From positions 95,417,345 to 95,481,344 of the forward strand of contig CP136061.1 in NCBI GenBank assembly GCA_032622095.1: a DNA stretch of 64,000 bases. Direction: 5' to 3'. Positions 43,184 to 55,015 of the stretch are shown one piece after another. Source of the stretch: Siphonodentalium dalli (lineage: Eukaryota; Mollusca; Scaphopoda; Gadilida; Siphonodentaliidae). Within the stretch, counting starts at the first letter, position 1; each line of letters starts with the position of its first letter. Made by a program: the position numbers and the translations under genes. The notes beneath the pieces are model-generated. The model was not told the origin of the DNA, ran no database searches, and saw only the letters and a program-made list of their open reading frames with translations.

Positions 43184-44290
43184 AAATCCAAGATGGCTGC
43201 TGGCGGCCATGTTTTCGGCCGAATGACCCCAAAATGACTCGTTCCCATCTACATGTCATTATTAACATTCATGACAAATTTTATGATGATCAGACTAAAG
43301 GTACAACCTGTAGCCCGTGCTAAAGGATTTAGTCATACAAAGAGTAAAATCCAAGATGGCTGCTGGCGACCATGTTTTTTGGCCTATTGACCCCAAACTT
43401 ACTCGTTCCCATCTACATGTCATTGTTAACATCCATGACAAATTTTATGATGATCAGACTAAAGGTACGACCTGCAGCCCGTGCTAAAAATTTAGTCATA
43501 CAAAGAGTAAAATCCAAGATGGCTGCTGGCCGCCATGTTTTTTGGCCGAATGACCCCAAAAGTACTCGTTCCCATCTACATGTCAATATTAACATCCATG
43601 ACAAATTTCATGATGATCAGACGAACAGTACGACCTGTGGCCCGTGCTAATGGATTGAATTTTGAAATCCAAGATGGCCGCTGGCGGCCATTGTTTTTTG
43701 TCCGAATGACCCCAAAATGACTCGTTCCCATCTACATTCCAATTTCAACAGCCATGACAAATTTTATGATGATCGGACTAAAGGTACGACCTGTAGCCCG
43801 TGCTAAAGGATTTAGTCATACAAAGAGTAAAATCAAAGATGCCTGCTGGCGGCCATGTTTTTTGGCCGAACGACCCCAAAATGACTCGTTCCCATCTACA
43901 TGTTATTATCAACATTCATGACAAATTTTATGATGATCAGACTAAAAGTACGACCTGTAGCCCGTGCTAAAGGATTTAGTCATACAAAGAGTAAAATCCA
44001 AGATGGCTGCTGGCGGCCATGTTTTTGGGCCAAATGACCCCAAAATTACTCGTTCCCATCTACATGTCAATATTAACATCCATGACAAATTTCATGACGA
44101 TCAGACAAACAGTACGCCCTGTAGCCCGTGCTAATGGATTGAATTTTGAAATGCAAGATGGCCACTGGCGGCCATGTTTTTTTACCGAATCACCCCAAAA
44201 TTAATCATTCTGGTCTAAATGTTGATGTCAACAGCTATGACAAATTTCATAATGATCCGACCAAAGGTACGACCTGTAGACTGCATTGTT
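43184..44290 (+). repeat. Tandem array, ~160-bp unit, about seven copies
   Basis: Units start near 43186, 43348, 43510, 43663, 43830, 43993 and 44150 with ATCCAAGATGGCTGCTGGCG, then GCCATGTTTTTTGGCCGAAT, GACTCGTTCCCATCTACATG, CATGACAAATTT and TACGACCTGTAGCCCGTGCT. The unit begins with a dyad (GATGGC..GCTGGC..GGCCAT). The array is followed by ACACACGGACGACGGACGAC and AACTTTACAAAGTAAAGTTG. A single inverted partial copy with the same flanks reversed lies at 50565-51330. Confidence 0.85.
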
Positions 44291-44299
44291 GATGCCTTA

Positions 44300-44368
44300 C
44301 GTACACACGGACGACGGACGACAAAGCCATGGCAATAGCTCAAACTTTACAAAGTAAAGTTGAGCTAA
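44300..44368. repeat. Array-associated tail with AACTTTACAAAGTAAAGTT palindrome
   Basis: GACGGACGAC, then CATGGCAATAGCTCAAACTT and a 19-bp palindrome AACTTTACAAAGTAAAGTT. The same words occur reversed near 50567-50615, where the second half of the palindrome is lost. Confidence 0.7.
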
Positions 44369-44473
44369 TAAGCGAACTATTTGTTGTTTATAAAAGTTTG
44401 ATTTGTTTTTCGATGATTGTATAAATATACTTGTATACTCTGCAAAAGCCATGAAATGAACAGCAGCAATTAC

Positions 44474-44651
44474 CTCAAAGAATGGCTTGCCAAGCACAGG
44501 CCCCACAGCACTTTTGGACGTCATAGCTCATTCGCTGGGGGCTGTTGGATTGTAATCGATAGACTTTCACAATCTTCAATTGATCGCTGAAGAACAAGGT
44601 ACGGATGGCGAGCCACAACTTCTTTTTCTTCAACTCAGCTACTCCGGCAAG
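44474..44651 (-). CDS. Exon-like segment, unknown protein (paralogue of 61482-61680)
   Basis: On the minus strand TTTTGTTTCAG precedes LAGVAELKKKKLWLAIRTLF, then DQLKIVKVYRLQSNSPQRMS and YDVQKCCGACAWQAIL; GTAATTGCTG follows as a donor. The right-hand copy encodes LAGVVELKKKKKSRLAICTS, EQLKMVKDYRLQLNSPPRIS. About 60% of residues are conserved, which suggests that it is or was a real coding exon. The final codon before the donor is a TGA in this copy. No domain is recognised. Confidence 0.5.
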
Positions 44652-46599
44652 CTGAAACAAAAGTTGTCCTACTCGGGTAATAAAAAACAGTTTAAAACAG
44701 TAATATAATCTAATAATGCAAAACAGCATAGAATGTATCCATTTCTGAATGATAATTTTGTATTAAGTTCCACGAACTTGATATGGCGCAATGATCGGAA
44801 AAACTTTTTCAGGCGACCACACTAGCTAGTCACATGGCATTATTTAGGTTGTGTTTACATTTCAAAAAGCCGATTTCCATCGGAATTTTTCATATCAAAG
44901 ACAGAAATGGATAGGATGATCTCTTTCATTTAAAAGTAAGGGGAATAGTTTGTTTTGGATGTTCTATTCACGTTATTTGGTATAATGATTCGATTTTTGT
45001 GAGTATAAAAATAACGCCAACGTCACTGTTGAATCAACTGGTGTACAGATTACAGTATACACTTCACTTTTACTTGCCAATGTCAAAACGTTAATCACTG
45101 CTGTTCAGTAAATTTAAGAAATTGACGTTGATTTGCTTGCGTTCCATGGAGTATTAATTGAAGTTGGTCTGACATTTTGTGTGGAACGTGATTTAGATTT
45201 TTTTTTCAATCTGATTTTATACTCATAATTCCAAAACATATACTCCTTGATTCACAACGTCTTCCCTCTGTCATGACTGTGGTACCCGCGATGATGTCAT
45301 GAACCAAGGGAGATTACCTCGTGAAGCGGCTGATCACAAACGTAAACAATAATATAGCCATTTCTTTCAAAATATCATTAAATGTATTCACAAAAATGTT
45401 ATTGTGAAATAATTTTGGATGCATTCTTAGAACCTTATTTGGCAACATATTTAACTCTTTCAACACGACGTAATTTACGTTCAACACCGCAGCCAGGCAA
45501 TAATATCACATTTGCGGGGATATGCTAATGATTTTATTGACTGGCGACTTAGATATCATTTGGGCGATATTCTGTATCAATACTAATTTACTGTTGAACA
45601 CGTAGACCTGACAAATACGGCCACAATGAGATGTTCCCGGCCTAAATATATACAGCAGATGTATGACGTCACAATTACTATTGTGGGGTTTCCCCCAAAA
45701 ATGCTGACGAAACAATACCGACAGGTGTGGTTTTTTAAATCGGGTACACATGTATTGATTGATTAAGTTTGTTATTGTTTATGACAAACGCATTGCGATA
45801 ACACATGTTTATGAAATAAAGAAGATTGTTGCCCTTTCTAACGACGTTTTCTGTGGTAACCGTCCAGTGTCTCCTATTTTCGACGTAATGTTATGAAATT
45901 CACCGTGCCGTGCAATAGTGCGACTTAAATAATAATAGCTGCGAGAGCACGTTGTAAGCATGATATTGACACGCATAACATTTTGGGAACGCAATGAGAT
46001 CATTGGCAGTAATGTTTGGAAAGTTATTCAAAATTGCTTAGCATTATTACAGTTGTTACGCATGGGCCTAAATCCGGGAACATTGGTCTATATTGGTTAA
46101 ATAACGCCTTCTTGGGCATACACTTGGTCTGTTCTCATCATTATGCTCATTGTACGCCCTCTAATGTCATTCTTAATCACCACATATGTTAAATTTAGGA
46201 CATGTGATGGATATAGTGCTAACTATTTGAATATGAGTTTGGTCAATATACTTATGTGGTGAAATATTGCAAATAAAGTTAACTGTAATAGTAAATATTG
46301 AGTTCAAATGTATTTACGCACCTGGTACATATGGCAATCGTTACCATGGTGATATAATTACAATTATAGAACGTCATCCATCAGTGCAAATTGATGGGCA
46401 GTTGTCACTGGTCATGACAATGTATGGTGTCCATACCTACCACACCTATAAATACTAGTATGAATGCCCCACATGTGAGAATTTCCATATAAACTGCTGC
46501 AAACCCGGTGTCCTGGACAATTTGACCTCTGTAAATTTGGTGCCGAAAGAGTTAAACAACTAATAAGGTAGTTTATTTTCTGATTTCCGTTGGTCTTTA
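44652..46599. other. No gene seen (intron-like within the duplicated block)
   Basis: No recognisable coding. It has no obvious counterpart in the ~100 bp between exons of the right copy, so it may be an insertion. Confidence 0.45.
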
Positions 46600-47029
46600 A
46601 CAAATTCAATTAATACAGTCATTGTTGGGTTATACATTGAAGCGACATATAAATATAATTGCATTGTTTTATATTGGTTTAGACCATATACTAAGAAATG
46701 TTTTAAATTCATAAGAGCATTTTGAGGTTTCTTGAGGCATATGTAAGGAAATTTGATCAATTTGTCAAAAATCATATTATTCTATCATCAAGTTTTGTCA
46801 TCCAGTTGATATATTAATTGCTCATTTATCCATGATCAAATATGGAATTTTAACACTATATATGCATCTCGTGTTTTATGTAATATGTTGTCTTTTTTAT
46901 TTTATGAAGAACAAGAGCAACGCTAGGGCGTGGCAATATAAGCCCTTTAGCCATTTCGAATTGTACTACCGCTACATAAAACAATACTTTGAGCTTATAT
47001 TTGAAGAATATCTGATATGCCCCTAATTT

Positions 47030-47240
47030 CAATGCCAAAATGCGGTCAAATTCTTAGTCGAAAAATGGCCATAACTCATGTGAAAATAATTATTAGACAC
47101 AACCTATATTCGAACTTGACCTGTAAATGTAGCTGGAAAATACACATACCAACTTTGGTTCAGATCAAATTATTCAAACTGGAGATATCGGTCGGAAACT
47201 AAAAATATTAATGGACAGACGGATGGTTAGATGGACGGAA
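47030..47240 (+). repeat. GGCCATAACTC/GACGGACAGACGG repeat
   Basis: CAAATTCTTAGTCGAAAAAT, GGCCATAACTCATGTGAAAA, CCAACTTTGGTTCAGATCAA, then GGACAGACGGATGG..GGACAGACGGACAGAC. Same organisation as 31726-32150. Confidence 0.65.
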
Positions 47241-47324
47241 GGACAGACGGACAGACTGATTACATAATACAACCTTTTATCAAAAGGGCGTATAAAAATA
47301 AATAATTAAATTGACTAAGTACTA

Positions 47325-47370
47325 ACTTTGTCCTCCTTCACATCTGCCAGCTTCTGACCAATGGTCTCTT
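47325..47370 (-). CDS. Exon 3' end, unknown protein (paralogue of 60919-61077)
   Basis: The minus strand reads ACCATTGGTCAGAAGCTGGC then AGATGTGAAGGAGGACAAA before a GTTAGTAC donor. The right copy has ACAATTGCTCAGAAGCTAGC, AGATTTGAATGAGGACGAA and the same GTTAGTAC donor. The upstream part of this exon is not clear in the left copy. Confidence 0.4.
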
Positions 47371-47886
47371 ACAAACAAATCACACGCTATATCTGCATAG
47401 ACATGGAGTTGCCACTGATATGACACGAGGTACTCTTATACATATAAATTGATGCCCTCATGACTCCTGCCAACCAGTTGAAGAATCTGTAATAAAGTTT
47501 CAAGAGATTTTTTAAATCTCAAGATTATGATGTATACTGTACTTTGTAATAGATACTGTGCTTGAGTTTCGACCGTATTCAGACCATTTTAATATGCATG
47601 ATGACAGAATGATTAATAGTGGCATATAGGCACTGTTGAATAATACATTCATTGACCTCGGAATGTGATAACTTTGATACTTTTATATTTCCTATTTACC
47701 ACTGCATGTATTACATTCACATACCGAATATTCATATATTAATGGAATGGAAGATAAACCAAGTAAACATGCAAATACTTTGTCACAGAAAGTGAAATTA
47801 TTCGAAAGGTCATGTATGTTCTATTTGCTGAATTACAAACGATATCCATCTGTATACTGGTTACCAAAGGTCGACATACCTCTCTG

Positions 47887-47924
47887 GCAATGACAACAGG
47901 GTGTGTAGTTCATCACCTGAAATA
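47887..47924 (-). CDS. Short exon-like segment, unknown protein
   Basis: After TTTATATTTCAG the minus strand reads GDELHTLLSLPE before GAGAG-GTATGTCGACC. In the right copy the same exon appears split by an insertion: its start lies at 58336 (GTGATGAACTCTACCCTGAA) and its end near 60500 (TTGTCATCGCCAAAGAG-GTATTG). Confidence 0.35.
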
Positions 47925-48200
47925 TAAATGGAATTTGTAAAAAGACAATGTTTCATTTAAAAAAAATATATAGTACAGTGATGCACATAGTATATGACCC
48001 CTAAACCACAACAGAATTATGGAAAAATTTCAGGATTTAGTTGCCGAGAGCTTTCCGATTAATGGCAACAATCCATATTTCCGACTAAATCCTGAAAAAT
48101 ATTTCTTAATCTGGAGAAATTTTCCACACTGAACTTTTAATTATACCAAAAAATGGGGGTATATTGGATTACATGCGTCTGTCTGTTACCTCACTGGAAA

Positions 48201-48705
48201 GGAAGGATTTTGCTTTTAAGGTTCACATTCCAGCATCTGTAAATTAGTGCTTCCAATTAACTGCCACAACAGATGTTTGGAATTTTGCCTGGCAATTCAT
48301 CCATATATATTTGACCTGCAAAGTAACCCATAAAAAGAATGTTCACATACTTTGAGTTATTACCCTTTCTCGTCTTAGAAAAGTTTGACCGTTTTTTACT
48401 GTTTTAGCTTAACATAACTCCTTTTCGATTAATAACTTTACAATGTGTTATTTGAACAGAACGAGATTTAGTATGTGAGTATATCACCCCAATGATAATG
48501 ATTATGGTACTTCATATGTTTTAACAAAACACTTAGTGTTATTGTACTTATTATACTAATAGTACATGTCAGAATCATGGGATAGGGCTCACTCACAAGT
48601 ACTCATATTTTACTCTTATTATTTCGAGCTTGAGTAAGTGACTGAATTGTTGTTTTCATATCACTGATGCTGGTTGGTGCTGATGGTCTGACAGGTTTGG
48701 CAACA
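48201..48705. other. No gene seen
   Basis: AT-rich. A phrase TACCCTTTCTCGTCTTAGAA is not otherwise repeated. Confidence 0.4.
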
Positions 48706-49030
48706 AGCATTGAAATAGGGTGTCTGTCATTTGCAGAATGAGGTCCCCAGAGGGTGAATTTAGTGATGCTACCCCGCATAGCGGGCTAGCATCACCAAAT
48801 TCACCCTCTGGAATGAGGTCCCCAGAGGGTGAATTTAGTGATGCTACCCCCATAGCGGACTAGCATCACCAAATTCACCCTCTGGGGACCTCATTCTGCT
48901 TACACCTCAGCAGAATGAGGTTCCCAGAGGGTGAAATTGGTGATGCTAGCCCATTATGCGGGGTAACATCACTAAATTCACCCTCTGGGGACCTCATTCT
49001 GCAAATGACAGACATGCTATTTCAAGGCTT
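48706..49030. mobile_element. hAT-like hairpin element, three-hairpin form
   Basis: Ends CAAGCATTGAAATAGGGTG and CAAGCCTTGAAATAGCATG (right end complemented). It contains three tandem hairpins of the GAGGGTGAATTTAGTGATGC family (about 48733-48811, 48812-48900 and 48911-49000), the first two fused head to tail. I could not find a clean target duplication here. Copy number of the hairpin differs from the 253-bp and 602-bp copies. Confidence 0.8.
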
Positions 49031-49340
49031 GGGTGTAGGTCCTGAAAGCTGTTTGATTTCTGGAGAACAGCACAGATATGGACAACTTCGTTAACTCTTT
49101 ACCGGCCATGCACAGGTTGGCGAACATCAATAAATATATATGTTTATGATAATTTATTAGAACCATTCCCGATGATTCCGTGAACATTTTGCAAAATGAT
49201 ACAAATGAAACCAATTAAAAAGTCATAACGACTTGGCCGTCAAAAACCAAGTTATACTGTATAATACATCAATGTCACAGTATTGAAATGTACACTGCGT
49301 TATCCGGCTTTCCATACATTTCGCGGGTAATATTCTTATC

Positions 49341-50170
49341 TCATTTGCATGTTATGTTTTTGCTCTGAACTGATCTTGAAGAAAATATTGCAATTAATTT
49401 TGTATATCAAGTCTTCATACCTTTATAAGTACTGCAGACTAATATCGCGTTATTTAATTATAATTTTAGGAAATATCCAATTTATTAACATTATGTAAAC
49501 ATGTATCAATTGATTTTGTCATCCCTGCCAGCCACGCGCATAACAAAATACGATAATGAATGTTCTTTGTTCGTGCCACTTGCACTTTAGTGACATCCCG
49601 GACCATGTTCTTTGAAATCCAATATTGCATGGGAGCTTCGAAGTATACATGACAAAATTGTGGCTTACTTTCGTGTATCCTTTGCCATCTCCCATTTATC
49701 AAAGCAATGTTTCATTAAATCGTGCGGCCGATCCATCAATTTCAATGGAATCCGTGTAATGTACAGCGAACTCTGTTGGGAATTCTTCAACTTGTACCTG
49801 GAAATTTTAATGAACAGTTTGTACATTTCATCCCAGGGTCAATGTGAAAATCAGATAAAACTACAGAAACTAGGCGGTTTTAAACTTTCAACGACTGAAC
49901 ACTGCAATTCAAATAATTCCCTTCATGAAATAACATTTTCAGAATGTTGTACTTGAATTTTTAAGATGAAATTATTATTATGGTAAGTATTTTAATTATT
50001 TAGAAATAAAAAATAAAAAAACAATATTTAGATAATTTGAGACATTGCATTATGAATTATCATGTACTAATACCAATGTTATCGAATTGCATATAATAAC
50101 TGGCTATAATCTCAGAAATGACTCAAAATCCACTCACATTTTGTATTTTCTTGGTAGAAACATTTTTTTT
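49341..50170. other. No confident gene
   Basis: Minus-strand text near 49640-49800 (EEFPTEFAVHYTDSIEIDGS, FNETLL, then GFQRTWSGMSLKCKWHEQRT in another frame) has a coding flavour and may be a decayed exon of the MULE-like gene just upstream on that strand. Frames change twice, and it is not called as a gene. Confidence 0.3.
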
Positions 50171-50470
50171 TCACAATTCATTTAGCATATCAGATAGGTT
50201 TCTTTCTTTGTGATTTCTGAGATAGTTCTCTTTAATACCCCGATTCTGACGTTCTACCTCATTATTAGTCCTTATGCCGAGAGCCAGGGTTTCTTGTTGG
50301 AATGAGTCACTTGGTGGAATGCTGTGACCCATCACTAAAATAAAATTATCTTGCATTATATCTTTTGTCTGAACTGTTCAGCATCCACAAAAATCAAGTG
50401 GCCCTTCATATCAACTCCCAAGTTACAGAAATAAGCCCATAAGAATCCGCCCAAATTGGAACCAAACATT
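50171..50470 (-). pseudogene. MULE-like transposase C-terminal fragment
   Basis: The minus strand reads SNLGGFLWAYFCNLGVDM in one frame, then (50356-50171) HSIPPSDSFQQETLALGI and RTNNEVERQNRGIKENYL, RNHKERNLSDMLNEL. The RTNNxVERxNRxxK motif with a following helical segment is the conserved stretch after the MULE catalytic core and before the SWIM zinc finger in animal MULE-derived proteins. Interrupted frames and absence of the zinc finger indicate a fragment. The plus-strand gene at 62158 carries the preceding part of the same kind of protein. Confidence 0.5.
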
Positions 50471-50564
50471 GAAGAAGAAATCAATTAATAAATTGGCTGG
50501 TCAGAGACATGTAATTTACTAAAGGCCTCTCTCTGAGGTAATTATTCCATACTGTTTGATGTAT

Positions 50565-51340
50565 ATTTAGCTCAACTTTACTTGTAATGTTTGTGCTATT
50601 GCCATGCCTTAGTATCAGGGATCTGCGAATCGAGGATTTTGCATCGAATCTCCTTCCTGAATTCGACCTCGAATCGAATCAAATCAGCTAGTGATTGTCT
50701 ACCATTGTGTCTTTCAGTGTATCATGACAAAAAACTGCAAAATTCACTAGACAATTTACATAGTGTCGATACAGATCACAAATATATGCGGCGATTGATC
50801 AGCATCATGGGTTGCGATCGAAGCACTTAATTTGCATAAGCACGTCTATTCTGAACGGCATACATTCAAAATTACCTACGTTGGCTAACTTGGCAACCTT
50901 GTGCTTCAATTTTTGTGAGCTTGGGTCAATTGAAGTAACACCAATTCGAATATAGCCGAATTAGCGGACCGATTCGGTGTCGATCTCGAATCGGGTGCCG
51001 ATATAGACATCGAATTGAATCTCGAATATTCGCAGGTCCCTACTTAGTATCCGTCGTCCATGTGTGTGCATGGAGATGTCCATCAACAATTTCCATTAGC
51101 ATGGGCTACAGGTTGTACCTTTGGTCAGATCATTATGAAATTTGTCATGGCTGTTGACATTGACATGTAGATGGGAATGAGTCATTTCGGGGTCATTCAG
51201 CAATAAAACATGGCCGCCAGCAGCCATCTTGGATTTTACTCTTTGCCTGACTAAATCCTTTGGCATGGGCTAGCTACAAGTCCTACCTTTGGTCAGATCA
51301 TTATGAAATTTGTCATGGCTGTTCCTTAATAGTGTACTTA
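50565..51340 (-). repeat. Inverted partial copy of the 43-44 kb array unit and its flanks
   Basis: TTTAGCTCAACTTTACTTGT and TGCTATTGCCATG match the tail at 44330-44365 reversed. GTCGTCCATGTGTGTGC and, from 51098, AGCATGGGCTACAGGTTGTA, CAAATTTGTCATGGCTG-like text and GCAGCCATCTTGGATTTTAC match one and a half units reversed. A ~430-bp stretch (50620-51045) with ATCGAATC words separates the two parts. Confidence 0.7.
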
Positions 51341-51782
51341 TACAGATGGCAAGAACATGCAACATAAACATATTATTATTGTTGTCATGACAGATGTATG
51401 CCATCTTGAGTACAATTCGATTGTAAAAATTAAATTTCACCAGATTGTTTCCATTTATAAGAAATGGCCATTTGTGCCAACATATACCAATTTAAATCAA
51501 TGTCTGATAATTGTGAGCCATATTACAATGATTGGGAATTTGGGCCCTTCAGTGTCCCTCAAATTTCAAAATTTGAAGAAAAATCAATTTCGAAGAAAAA
51601 TCAATTATTATTTTAATGCCAGAATAATTACATTTCGAACACATCAGTGTACTGAATACTCATTAGATGTCAAATATGAACCACTAGTGCCCATTTTAGC
51701 AGAAATGAGGCCACCACTTCCCAAAAAACATAACATGCAAATGAGATATATTATAGTACATATTTAAATATGAGTAAGGTAC
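51341..51782. other. No gene seen
   Basis: A 136-codon plus-strand frame (51357-51767) has no recognisable feature. The text TTGGGCCCTTCAGTGTCCCT resembles repeat DNA. Confidence 0.4.
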
Positions 51783-51791
51783 GGTATAGTA

Positions 51792-52190
51792 ATACCCTGC
51801 TGGACAAAACAAGTGTCCATTGGCACCGTGCGTGGTGTATTTGCCGTTCGACCGAGGTGTCAGAGTTTGTAACTGCAGTTGAGCACCGCGACCGAGCGGC
51901 AAGTACACAGTGGCCGAACGTCAAGTACACATGTACATTGTACACCATGGCCGAAAAGCAACTACAACGGGGCCGAATGGCATGTACACCGTGGTTAGAT
52001 TTCTGGTTTGTGTTGTCTTTTTTCAGTTTAATGAATGTACACAGTGGCAACTACACCATGGCCGAATGGCAAATACGCCGTGGCCCAGCTGTAGTTAGCT
52101 GGTGGAGCCGTGGTGTAGTTGCATTTCGGCCGCGGTGGCAATGCTAACCACACCGTGGTTACTAGTAAGTGGGCACGAAATGCTTATTTA
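51792..52190. mobile_element. Minisatellite-bearing miniature element (related to 34014-34260)
   Basis: It starts ACCCTGCTGGACAAAACAAG, as at 34014. Internally it has degenerate GGCCGAANNGCAAGTACACC-like units on both strands. The right end complemented (GTGCCCACTTACTAGTAACC, then GTGGTTAGCATTGCCACCGC) matches 34037-34075 (GTGTCCACCTAACCGCTGTG, GGTTTGCATTGCCACCACGG), so the ends are inverted repeats. Noncoding. Confidence 0.6.
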
Positions 52191-52658
52191 AAAGGGTATG
52201 CATGTATTAAATTATAATATACCGTACTAGTCACTACTTTTTGACAGAGACATACCTGTACCGGTATCACTATTCATTATTCAAACAAAAAATGCAATTG
52301 TGAGTTTTTAAATTACTAGTACTACACCAGTAATTACACCTACCGGTACTTTAACATAAGATACATGCGCATCTTCTTAGGCTCTTCTTAGCGACAATTA
52401 CCATTGATATGTTTCGGCCTGTCAATTGTCCAACCACATGGCAAGTGAAGAACATTTCCCTTAATAAATAGGACTCATTCTTACTTATATTAACTGTCGT
52501 CTGCTTATTTTTCCTGAACACCCCTCCATATACAGTATATAATAGACAATTCCAATGTATACTTTAATTTTTTTTTACTAAGTAGGAAAATCCATTCAGT
52601 ATGTAAGTCATTATAAGAGGGTTATTAATCAATAAATTTGTACCTGTCTATATTTCAG
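52191..52658. other. No gene seen; leads into the transposase exon
   Basis: AT-rich. It ends in a pyrimidine tract and TATATTTCAG acceptor at 52649-52658. Confidence 0.4.
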
Positions 52659-54947
52659 GAAAATGACATAGTAATCAATGACGATGTCAATGTGCCAATG
52701 GAACCAGAATTAAATGCTCCAGCAACAAATGAATCGGACCTCAGCAGAGGACAGCTTCTGACTCTCATTATGGCATATACAGTGCGACATAAATTGAGTG
52801 GAGTAGCTATCAGAGATTTAATAGATCTTTTCAACACTATTCTGCCAAATAGTTTACCAGCATCAAAGTATCTCTTTGACAAACACTTTTTCAACAATTC
52901 AGATGAACTGGTCTTCAACTATTTTTGTGAAAGTTGTGAATCCCTCGTAGATTCGGGTATGAATAAATGTTCTTTCTGTGACGTCAACTTTGACAGACAG
53001 AAAGCACATGCCAAAAAGAATTATTTCATTTCACTTCCATTGGAATATCAAATCAAGAACTTCTTCGAGAAACATAACCTCAGTAATTTCCTAGTGAAAT
53101 CGGATTCTGTTTCTGACGATAATGTATGTATCAGCAGTATTCGAGATGGAAAACTATACAGACAGGAATCGATCCAAAAATTTGTAAGACACACTGATAA
53201 CATAACACTTACGATAAGTGCGGATGGTGCACCTGTATTCAATTCGTCAAACAAATCATTCTGGCCCGTGTTTTGCACTATAAATGAAGTGCAAGAAGAT
53301 AAAAAATCTGAGTACATGATTCTTTATTCACTGTGGTTTGGATCTTCAAAGCCGAATCCAATTCAGTACATGAAGCCCTTTATAAACGAAATTCAACATA
53401 TCAACAATCCTGAAAATCCAGGAATTGTTTGGGAGGATTCCCAGAATATGGAGAGAAGAACAAAATGTTTACCGTTATTGTGCGTGTGTGACACAATTGC
53501 AGGAATATGAAACAATTCAATGGTGCATATGGATGTTCCTACTGTCTTCACGAGGGCAAGAGAGTGCAAAAAGGTCATGGTGAAACGAGGGTGTACCCTG
53601 TTCAAAAAACTATGCCTCCTCTGAGAAATCACAAAGAAACTGTTGAACACGCGAAGGAAGCATGTGAAACGAAAATGACAATATCAGGCATCAAAGGGAT
53701 GAATGTTTTCATGAGGTTACCACATTTTGATGTGATCAACGGTTTTCCTCCAGACTACATGCACTCTGTTCTCCTGGGCGTAGTTCGTCAAGTGTCAGAA
53801 CTCTGGATAGATAGCAGTCATCATGAGAAAGCCTTCTATCTTGGCAGAAAAACAGAGATTATTGACAAGTTGATGTTGGATATTAAACCACCGAATGAAG
53901 TTCGCAGGTTACCTAGAACAATGAGAGAACGGAAATACTGGAAAGCCGCGGAATGGCGATCATTCTTGTTGTTTTATTCGCCAATAATTTTGGCTAATAT
54001 TCTACCAGCTGACTACTACAGGCACTGGTTACTACTTGTGAATGGTGTATGCCTTCTTATAAAAACCGGAATAACCGAGAATGACATAATGGTAGCGAAA
54101 AGGTGCTTGGACAAGTTTGTTGTCAAGTTCAAATTATTGTATGGTATTGAAAATATCTCCTATAATGTTCATTTAATGACACATTTGACTCAATGTATGG
54201 AACACTCTGGACCATTACCGTCATCTTCTGCTTTCTTATTTGAAGATGGGAATGGAAAGCTATTATCGCTAATTCACGGGACACAAGGAGTTGATATTCA
54301 GGCATTCAAGTGGTTTTTGGCACAACAGATTGAATTGGTTTGCAAAATCACAATTAACTCATGCTTCAACTGATGTGATAGAAGCATTCGATAGACTGAA
54401 CTGTTCTAACAAACCACTGAAAAAGGCAGCAACAATAAGTGGCTGCACTGTTCTGGGAAGTCACTTGCTTGGAAAACTGACTGTGCAGCAGAAACTATCA
54501 ATAATGAGATTGAAAGGTTAGCCTGTTCTGAACAGTGAATGTTCATTGTACAACAGATTTTGTACCAATGGATCGATGTTTTCAACAGCATCATATGCTT
54601 CTAAATTCAGGAGAGATAACTCTGTTGTCAGACTAAGAAATGGCAAAATAATTCAAATTAATTGTGTTGTCGTGGGAAGTTTCTTATGTTCTCATGAAAT
54701 TTCTGACTGTGAATGTGAACGTGAACTAATTATTTGTGGTAATATTATGAAGCAAACAACAAGGGCATCATATAAGCTTCTTGACTCATATGCAGATTAT
54801 AATCTGATGGAGCCATTCACACAAATTGATATTGATCACCGGTATGTGTGTATATCATTCAAACCGAGTTATATTGTAAATAAGTGTATGATTATTAATA
54901 ATTCCAAGAAATCTTTTGCCATTGGACTCATTCCTTTTGAGATTGAT
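52659..54947 (+). pseudogene. TNP2-type (CACTA/EnSpm-like) transposase, frameshifted
   Basis: Coding starts after an acceptor at 52658. The first frame (to 53510) has a zinc ribbon CESCESLVDSGMNKCSFC, then LPLEYQIKNFF and the family hallmark ISADGAPVFNSSNKSFWPVF with LYSLWFGSSKP. A one-base frameshift at about 53505 leads to NGAYGCSYCLHEG (second zinc motif), FPPDYMHSVLLGVVRQV, RKYWKAAEWRSFLLFYSPII and SYNVHLMTHLTQCMEHSGPL. Another frameshift at about 54345 gives STDVIEAFDRLNCSNKPLKK. After a stop at 54519-54521 the C-terminal domain runs to IPFEID at 54947. These motifs identify the animal TNP2-like transposases (DDE-type). Upstream exons and terminal repeats were not found. Confidence 0.8.
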
Positions 54948-55015
54948 TGAAAGAAATTTATATTGTCTCATTGATCATTAGCAGCCTTTAGATATACATG
55001 TATTCAGGGTTCAGA

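Larger units (their letters stand above)
44474..49340 (-). repeat. Inverted segmental duplication, left copy
   Basis: Colinear anchors on the minus strand match 56905-61680 on the plus strand: 44474-44651 with 61482-61680; 46600-46910 with 61090-61385; 47325-47370 with 61033-61080; 47540-47870 with 60560-60880; 47915-48200 with 58060-58365; 49130-49340 with 56910-57115. Exons and introns both match at very roughly 70-85%. The order is preserved throughout. The left copy carries the hairpin element at 48706-49030 and the right copy a 2.1 kb insert (58370-60490). Confidence 0.8.

Noticed and set aside
42919-44204. Series of similar small proteins (MxxFxRxTPKxLVPIYMS)
   Set aside because: They are translations of the ~160-bp tandem unit. 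Frames differ between units and stops are not conserved.
48733-49000. CRISPR-like array of repeats
   Set aside because: These are tandem inverted hairpins in a eukaryotic transposon, not direct repeats with unique spacers.
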